13,530 nucleotides of DNA. It comes from UBA710 sp051655145 (lineage in GTDB: Bacteria; Bacillota_I; Bacilli_A; Mycoplasmatales; Metamycoplasmataceae). Both the position numbers and the translations under genes were made by a program. The notes beneath the pieces were generated by a model. That model was not told the origin of the DNA. It ran no database searches and saw nothing but the letters and a program-made list of their open reading frames with translations. The stretch covers positions 1 to 13,530 of the forward strand of contig JBOFZK010000030.1 of the NCBI GenBank assembly GCA_051655145.1, given 5' to 3'. The number at the start of each line of letters is the position of its first letter. The first letter of the stretch is position 1. Positions 9,701 to 13,530 of the stretch are shown here, in pieces.

Positions 9701-12700
9701 TAGGTGGAACAAACCCTATAGAACTTACTCCAGGAAAAGAATGATATTCATTTGCTGAATTACAAGCTCAATTATTAACTTATAATAAAGTAATTCTTCC
9801 TAGCGAAAGACAAATTAAAGCAAGATATGTTCTAAAAGAAGGAACTCCAATTCCAACTCCAAATCCTTCTGTAAAACCATATATAGGTTATGAAATTAAT
9901 TATGCAGGCGGAGTAACTGAAGCCTCTTTAAATATTAGAAATTTTAAATCGTTTATTGATGTAACAACAGCTCTTGAAAATTTAAATAAAAATGCAACCA
10001 CATTTGCTCCTGGAGATACTACAGAGAAAATTACTGGAATTGTAAAAACAGGATTAACTCCAGAAGAAGCCACATTATTATTTGGTAAAGATCTTGAATT
10101 AAGAGGAGAATTAGCAATAACTTTACAAAATCCTGATTTTTCAACTTATTGATGACAACCAAATAAAAATAATAATCTTCCTCCAAAATTACCAAATAAA
10201 GATACAAATGGAAAACCAGTTTTAATGTGAAGATTTGGGCTAACAACTGTTAATGAAATTACATTTGATGCAGATAATAATACTGCAAATGTTTCAACAG
10301 CGACTCAATTAAATGTTAATTTACCAATCCAAATCACTATTCAACCAACTGATTATGACACAATTAAAAATAATATTGGTGGGAATACAAAAATTTTATT
10401 ATTAGATGAAGCTATAAATACAGCAGCTATCCAAACAGTTAAAACTAGAGAAAATATTCTTGATGTAGTTCCATTACAAATATTATATGCAATAGGTGGA
10501 GGAAATAGCCCTGAAGGACTTCCTATAGATGATAATGACCCAACTAAAACTTGATTTACTCTAACAGAATTTAAAGCATTATTAGCAGCTAAAACAACTG
10601 ATTTCAAAACAAATCAAATAAGAGCTAAATTCTTTATAGATCCTAATTATTCATTAGGAAATCAAAAATATAGTCTTTCAACTGAAGCACCAGAAACTCT
10701 TCAAGCAGAAGAATTTTCAGCAACAGCTAAAGTTAAAATCTTTATTAATAAAGCAAACTACGAAACACTCCCAACAGAAATTACTGTTTCAGGAAGTTCA
10801 GATGATTTAATAATTACAACTCCTGATGGATTAAAACCTACTCCAACAGGAACTATATCTCCAGGTCTTGAACTTGTTTGGTCAATAGCTGCAGATCCTA
10901 AACTAACAGAAATAGAACAAACAGATAATAATATTTGAACAGCAGTTATGCCAAAAGCAATTGATCCCGTTATTAGAAAACTATCAGTAGCATATAGAGT
11001 TAAACCTGGTTATGAATTAGAACAAAGTACTAATAAAGTTTATCCAATAGATACTTCAAAAATATTTGTATATATTGATGTACAAAACGCATGAATAGAT
11101 GAAATTATTTTTTCAGGAAACTTATTTGAAGCAACAATTGATGAAGCGCCATTAAATAATAAATTAGCTTCATTACCTGGAGGAAATGTAGTTCAAATTC
11201 AATATACAGTTGATGAAAAAGAATGATTATTAAAAGATGCTTTTATAGCTAAATTAAAACAATTAGAAGGTGCTTTAGATACAAATAATTTCATCCTTTT
11301 AAAAAGAAATGTAAAAGCAAGATATTCAATTGATCCTAATAAATTTAGTGAATTCCGTCTAAGAATCGATGGAGTACCTATTCTTAATAAACCATTTGTG
11401 GAAGATCCAGCATTATTTAAAGCAATTCTATTATCACCTGTAAATGTTGGATTTAATGGTTACATTAATTTATCAAAAGTTCCTAATTTTGATAGAAATG
11501 GACTTAGAATAACTGGTACAAGTATTAATCCAATTCTTGAATTTACTGCAATCGGGGAAAAATTAAAAGCTCAATTCGCTCCTTATCAAGATCAAGGTGT
11601 TTCGCCATTTGATATTTATTACACAATTGATAGAGGAACAGGAAATGGTAATTTTATTGAAGATGAAGCTCATAAATTATTTGGAGCAGCAGGATTTAAA
11701 ACATCAGGATTTGAACCAATTTCATCTAATGTAGCAGATCAATTCTTTGGAATTAAAATAGTAGCTAGAACAGGATATCAAATATTTAAAAATGGTATTC
11801 AACAAGTTGGAGGATGAAGTTTTAATATTCCACTTAATATTAAAACAATTAAACCTAATCCATTTGGAACAACAAAACTAGTTGTTAAATTTGATGGTTA
11901 TCAAGGTCTAGGGATATCAAGTCTTTGATTTGATGGAGCAACACCACCAGCATTAGCTTCTGATGTTCTTAATAAAGATATAGATTTAATTGATCAATAT
12001 TATGTTGAATTCTATATAAGTAATATTCCTTTAACAAATGAAGAAATAAATAAACTTCCTCAAGAAAGTTGAATAAGAGTAGGAGCTCCTGATGGAAGCG
12101 GGGGAACTATTAAACCTCCATCTAATTTAAAAGTAGGACAATATGTAATTGGAAGAATTAGAATGAGAGAAAATTCTCCTTTTGAAATAAAAGATATTAA
12201 TTTAAATGATTCAGTTATTACAAAAGTAGTAGGGTTAAAAGTTAATCAAAGTGAAATTGTAATTAATCCTCCTCAATTTAGAAATAATGAATATTCAAAT
12301 CAAATTAATTTAATTGATGGTGATATTTTTATTAGTAAAATAAATGTAGAGGAAGATGCTAAAGATAATTATTTAGGAGTAGATTTAATTCTTCAAGTAA
12401 GAACAGAATTTTATAAAAGACCTAATGGAAGTTTTATTACAGATAATAACGGATTACCAATTGTAAAAAGAATTCCTACTGGATTTTTCGATGTTTTCGG
12501 AACTCCTACAGGAAATCCGGATACAGAAGTTAGAATTTATTATACAGATGCTACTAAAACTATTCCATCAGATCCATTAGAAATAGGAACTCCAATAAAT
12601 CTTGATTTAACTGAAGTGCCCGATTCATTAGCTACATTTATTTATGATCTTAATTCAGGAAATCAAAATGTAAAACAAGGACTATTATTCCAAAATCAAA

Positions 12701-13530
12701 CATTTAAAATTACAGTAAAAGCAAAACCAGATTTTGTTTTAGATAATACAGGACCAGCTGTTTTAGATCAAAAAATTACAACAGCAAAATATCCTTTAAA
12801 TCTTAATAATAATACTACAATGTCATTATTAGTACCTGATCCTATTAAGTATGAAACTACTGGAGAATTAATTCCACAAAATGGGAAAGCATTTATTACA
12901 AGTGATACTGAAATTCCAATTCAATTTTTTGAAAATAATGGAAACATAAGTCAAACTCTTAAAGGGAAAGCTGCTTATGAAAGACTAGTAAAAGAATCAG
13001 AAGGAAAACTAAAAATTCAAATAACCTTAAGAAGAAAAACTACAGAACAAAAATTTGATTATAATGGTTCAACTCTTGATCTATCACAACTTCAAGATTT
13101 ATCAAATGGAGATAGAATATCAATTTCTTTAGTTCCAATTAATCCAAACTTTGTTTTAATAGGACCTTCTTCTTCAGTTGCTAGTTGAATAGTTAACGAA
13201 TTAGAAATAGCAGCTCCTAATACAGATATTTTTAAAGATTTAAAAATAGTAACAAACGTTAATAGTGAAAACCCTATTTGAGACGGACAAGGAACTTTCT
13301 TTGTGGCAGTTAAAACAGGAAGTGGAAATCCTCCTGAAGATCTTTCAGATGAATTATTAAATCCAAATGATGCTGTCCCTGGTCAAACTAGATTCCACTT
13401 TGTTTATAGAGTTTGAGATATAAATAAAAAAGTAAGAGTTGATTGAACTCCTGATAAAACAAGAATTTCTAGTTTAAAAAATGGGGAAAAAGTTGAATGA
13501 CGTCTAAAATCACAAAGTGGAGAACCACTT
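754..13530 (+). CDS. Giant modular repeat surface protein, at least 4,259 residues (3' end outside window)
   Basis: One reading frame runs from the ATG at 754 to the right edge with no TAA or TAG. About 60 UGA codons are read as Trp and only three Trp are UGG (2680, 2983, 10879). Order of parts: signal anchor (residues 1-32); non-repetitive head (33-1190) with two lipoprotein-associated-like blocks and a possible beta-propeller; four 500-residue AB supermodules (1193-3195); short related modules (3196-3560); diverged beta modules to the edge. After residue 32 there is no further obvious membrane segment and only one cysteine (residue 650), typical of a secreted mycoplasma surface protein. A C-terminal anchor like that of the upstream gene would lie beyond the window. 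The likely role is a long extracellular rod, fibre or adhesin. Gli349/Gli521-type gliding proteins have comparable size but identity is not shown. The gene has its own terminator-insulated promoter. Confidence 0.95.
760..776 (+). repeat. Two A8 homopolymer tracts in codons 3-8
   Basis: Eight A (760-767), one T, then eight A (769-776) directly follow the start. Any one-base slip ends translation early. An extra A in tract 1 gives MIKKK then stop; loss of one A in either tract reaches a TAG (785-787) within about 11 codons. An extra A in tract 2 stops about 30 codons in. In this window both tracts are in the 'on' length. Phase variation is an inference; poly-A tracts coding for lysine are also common in A+T-rich genomes. 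Confidence 0.55.
816..825. repeat. 10-bp palindrome GGCTATAGCC in a GC-rich patch of the signal sequence
   Basis: The perfect palindrome follows two GGCC words (799-802 and 810-813), which can themselves pair. Codons GGC, ACG, GCC, TCG and GCC here are rare elsewhere in the gene. The stretch could fold in mRNA or be a conserved 5' segment shared by family members. Confidence 0.4.
1801..2283 (+). other. Two blocks resembling the mollicute lipoprotein-associated domain
   Basis: Two stretches in the head share a pattern of a G-x-hydrophobic-strand, a polar segment, then a strand ending in GFK. The first runs from SGKIKISLSL to IEFEVTGFK (residues about 355-419). The second runs from DILGQAVFSLYD to ITSITIKGFK (about 479-507). 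This resembles the 'lipoprotein associated domain' (Pfam Lipoprotein_17) of mycoplasma and ureaplasma surface proteins. Those domains are of unknown function. Similarity is judged by eye and is weak; a profile search would decide. Confidence 0.4.
2341..3510 (+). other. Possible beta-propeller in the N-terminal head
   Basis: Residues about 530-919 show spaced strand groups typical of propeller blades, for example LTLFSREGEIISSVPF, then IVDLTYDASNNQVIVWHVEG, ASICLLDPNTGLL with the 'D-x-x-TG' turn, and WIVNRVLQ. About five or six such groups can be counted, each 40-60 residues. No enzyme residues are recognisable. Propeller heads occur in some mycoplasma adhesins (P110/P140 of M. genitalium), which makes a binding role attractive. 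An ordinary beta-sandwich array is the main alternative. Confidence 0.35.
3511..4329 (+). other. Non-repetitive linker modules before the repeat array
   Basis: Residues about 920-1192 are beta-rich and Asn/Thr-rich. They carry partial echoes of the repeat modules, such as LRIRTLKNNNQIWNTK (3973-4020) and TELTVKLWFNSYYENG (4213-4260), but cannot be aligned well with them. No recognisable family. They connect the head to the array that starts at 4330. Confidence 0.4.
4330..5037 (+). repeat. Repeat module A1
   Basis: First A module, 236 residues. The entry motif is LNVSLNNLSKITFSG (4330-4374). The Trp motif WYTQEEF begins at 4501. The second half begins near HVGTYYDAL (4681) and ends with GWNPPYLAIRI (4921-4953) and a VTPKKIKI strand. 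It is the most diverged of the A copies in its Trp motif. Confidence 0.8.
5038..5844 (+). repeat. Repeat module B1
   Basis: First B module, 269 residues. The entry motif is LNLTVAELAKIEFSG (5038). The B-type strand EFSVGWNFDTN follows, then Trp motif WFT at 5212 and FKLRARFMVKSGI. The second half starts at KNYLDLN (5440) and contains DSDFTTDWNT (5665), nearly identical to B2 at 7177. Confidence 0.82.
5845..6561 (+). repeat. Repeat module A2
   Basis: Second A module, 239 residues. The entry motif is INLDTNNLTKIELSG (5845). WFTKAEL is at 6034 and EDLNNIKARYSIK follows. The second half opens with LHVKEYYD (6214), identical in A3 (7735), and carries GIEFQW and GFPPFLGFRI (6442). Confidence 0.85.
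6562..7356 (+). repeat. Repeat module B2
   Basis: Second B module, 265 residues. The entry motif is IKLSQTDLQQITFSG (6562). A 20-base identity with B3 lies at its start (6581-6600 against 8120-8139). WYSKAEI is at 6742, KNYVDLN at 6961 and DSDFTTNWNT at 7177, 1512 bases after its B1 counterpart. Confidence 0.85.
7357..8100 (+). repeat. Repeat module A3
   Basis: Third A module, 248 residues. The entry motif is IQLSNNNLDKITFSG (7357). WFTKAEL is at 7549, EDLNNLKAKYQVK follows, LHVKEYYD is at 7735 and GWNPPYLAFRI at 7978. That last motif matches A1 more closely than A2, suggesting exchange or uneven divergence. Confidence 0.85.
8101..8850 (+). repeat. Repeat module B3
   Basis: Third B module, 250 residues. 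The entry motif is VPLSESNLQQITFGG (8101). EFSVGWNLDTN follows, WYSETDL is at 8278 and FKLKARFVIKKGI after it; KNYINIS is at 8494. It is about 15-19 residues shorter than B1 and B2 and has lost the DSDFTT motif (here TENWNDP, 8680-8706). Confidence 0.82.
8851..9561 (+). repeat. Repeat module A4
   Basis: Fourth A module, 237 residues. The entry motif is IELTEANLSKTVLTG (8851). WFTKAEL is at 9043, SDLQNVKADYRVK follows, HTTLYFDIL is at 9223 and GFNPYLGMRI at 9451. The FSG of other copies has become LTG. Confidence 0.82.
9562..10338 (+). repeat. Repeat module B4 (diverged)
   Basis: Fourth B module, 259 residues. It starts near IYNVDSQVLAANLSPTG (9562). It keeps the strand IQYRIGG, WYSFAEL (9742), IKARYVLKEG and KSFIDVT (9946). 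It has a Pro-rich insert TPIPTPNPSVKP (9844-9879) and a double Trp (10150-10155, UGA UGA). It is the most diverged B copy and closes the regular array. Confidence 0.72.
10339..10740 (+). repeat. Short module C1
   Basis: 134 residues, comparable to only the first half of an A or B module. It has a GGNTKILLLDEA core (10378-10413), strand LQILYAIGG, WFTLTEF (10552) and QIRAKFFIDP. No second half follows; the next module begins at once. Confidence 0.65.
10741..11073 (+). repeat. Short module C2
   Basis: 111 residues. The entry is INKANYETLPTEITVSGSS, followed by strand LELVWSIAADP (with the third UGG codon at 10879), Trp at 10936, and RKLSVAYRVKPGYEL. Same half-module plan as C1, with a diverged Trp motif. 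Confidence 0.6.
11074..11439 (+). repeat. Short module C3
   Basis: 122 residues. The entry is IDVQNAWIDEIIFSGN (11074), then TIDEAP, strand VQIQYTVDEKEW with Trp at 11224, and RNVKARYSIDPN. It matches the A/B first-half signature well, so it is a true member of the repeat family. Confidence 0.65.
11440..13530 (+). other. C-terminal diverged beta-module region (incomplete)
   Basis: About 697 residues with perhaps five modules, starting near 11440, 11875, 12259, 12815 and 13230. They share a late motif of a Leu-x-x-Gly/Gln turn and an alternating strand: LKVGQYVIGRIRM (12127), LLFQNQTFKITVKAKPDFVL (12682), LSNGDRISISL (13099) and LKNGEKVEWRL (13474). The same motif closes the ectodomain of the upstream gene (364). 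Boundaries are rough and the region is cut by the window edge. No catalytic or binding motif is recognised. Confidence 0.5.

Noticed and set aside
4330..10338. CRISPR array or DNA satellite as the source of the periodicity
   Set aside because: The period is about 1.5 kb, the copies are diverged at DNA level and follow the coding frame; similarity is at protein level.
3621..10607. Minus-strand open frames (3621-3821, 6678-6863, 10031-10246, 10353-10607)
   Set aside because: All are short and lie opposite the continuous coding frame. They lack ribosome sites and resemble no protein; they are antisense shadows.
5263..13188. Separate small genes starting at internal ATG codons (for example 5263, 8821, 9412, 12163)
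   Set aside because: They are pieces of the one + frame bounded by TGA codons. Under table 4 the frame is continuous and the TGA positions are conserved Trp sites in the repeats. None has its own ribosome site or terminator.
754..13530. Pseudogene decay suggested by many in-frame TGA codons
   Set aside because: No TAA or TAG occurs in more than 4,200 codons, and TGA falls at conserved aromatic positions, so the code is the mycoplasma one and the gene is intact.

Overview
The window comes from a Mollicute, most likely a Mycoplasma (Mycoplasmopsis/Metamycoplasma type). The DNA is very A+T-rich and UGA is read as tryptophan (translation table 4). In the main gene about 60 in-frame UGA codons stand where tryptophan fits conserved motifs, against only three UGG. 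Under the standard code the region would look like a row of broken fragments; under table 4 it is two co-directional reading frames on the + strand.

Layout: (1) 1-606 is the 3' end of a gene for a surface protein with a C-terminal transmembrane anchor and a short basic tail. (2) 607-753 is the only intergenic gap. It holds a clear intrinsic terminator followed by an AT-rich promoter. (3) 754-13530 is one uninterrupted reading frame of at least 4,259 codons that runs off the right edge. It starts with a basic, hydrophobic signal/anchor sequence and then looks entirely extracellular.

Architecture of the giant protein: residues 1-32 are the signal anchor. Residues about 33-1190 are a non-repetitive head. 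The head includes two short blocks resembling the mollicute lipoprotein-associated domain and a stretch that may be a beta-propeller. From 4330 to 10338 there are four tandem copies of a supermodule of about 500 residues (periods 1515, 1512, 1494 and 1488 bases). Each supermodule is an A module plus a B module, and each module is itself built of two related halves of about 120-135 residues. From 10339 the rhythm changes to shorter modules of about 110-135 residues. After 11440 these grade into more diverged beta-rich modules that share an 'L-x-NGD-x-I' motif with the C-terminus of the upstream gene.

The two genes therefore look like neighbouring members of one surface-protein family: a secreted rod or fibre of repeated beta domains, anchored at the membrane. 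The size and architecture recall the giant surface proteins of gliding mycoplasmas (Gli349/Gli521 type) and other large mycoplasma adhesins, but no specific orthology can be claimed from the sequence alone. There are no RNA genes, mobile elements or CRISPR arrays, and no credible minus-strand genes. Apart from the 147-base gap the window is entirely coding.
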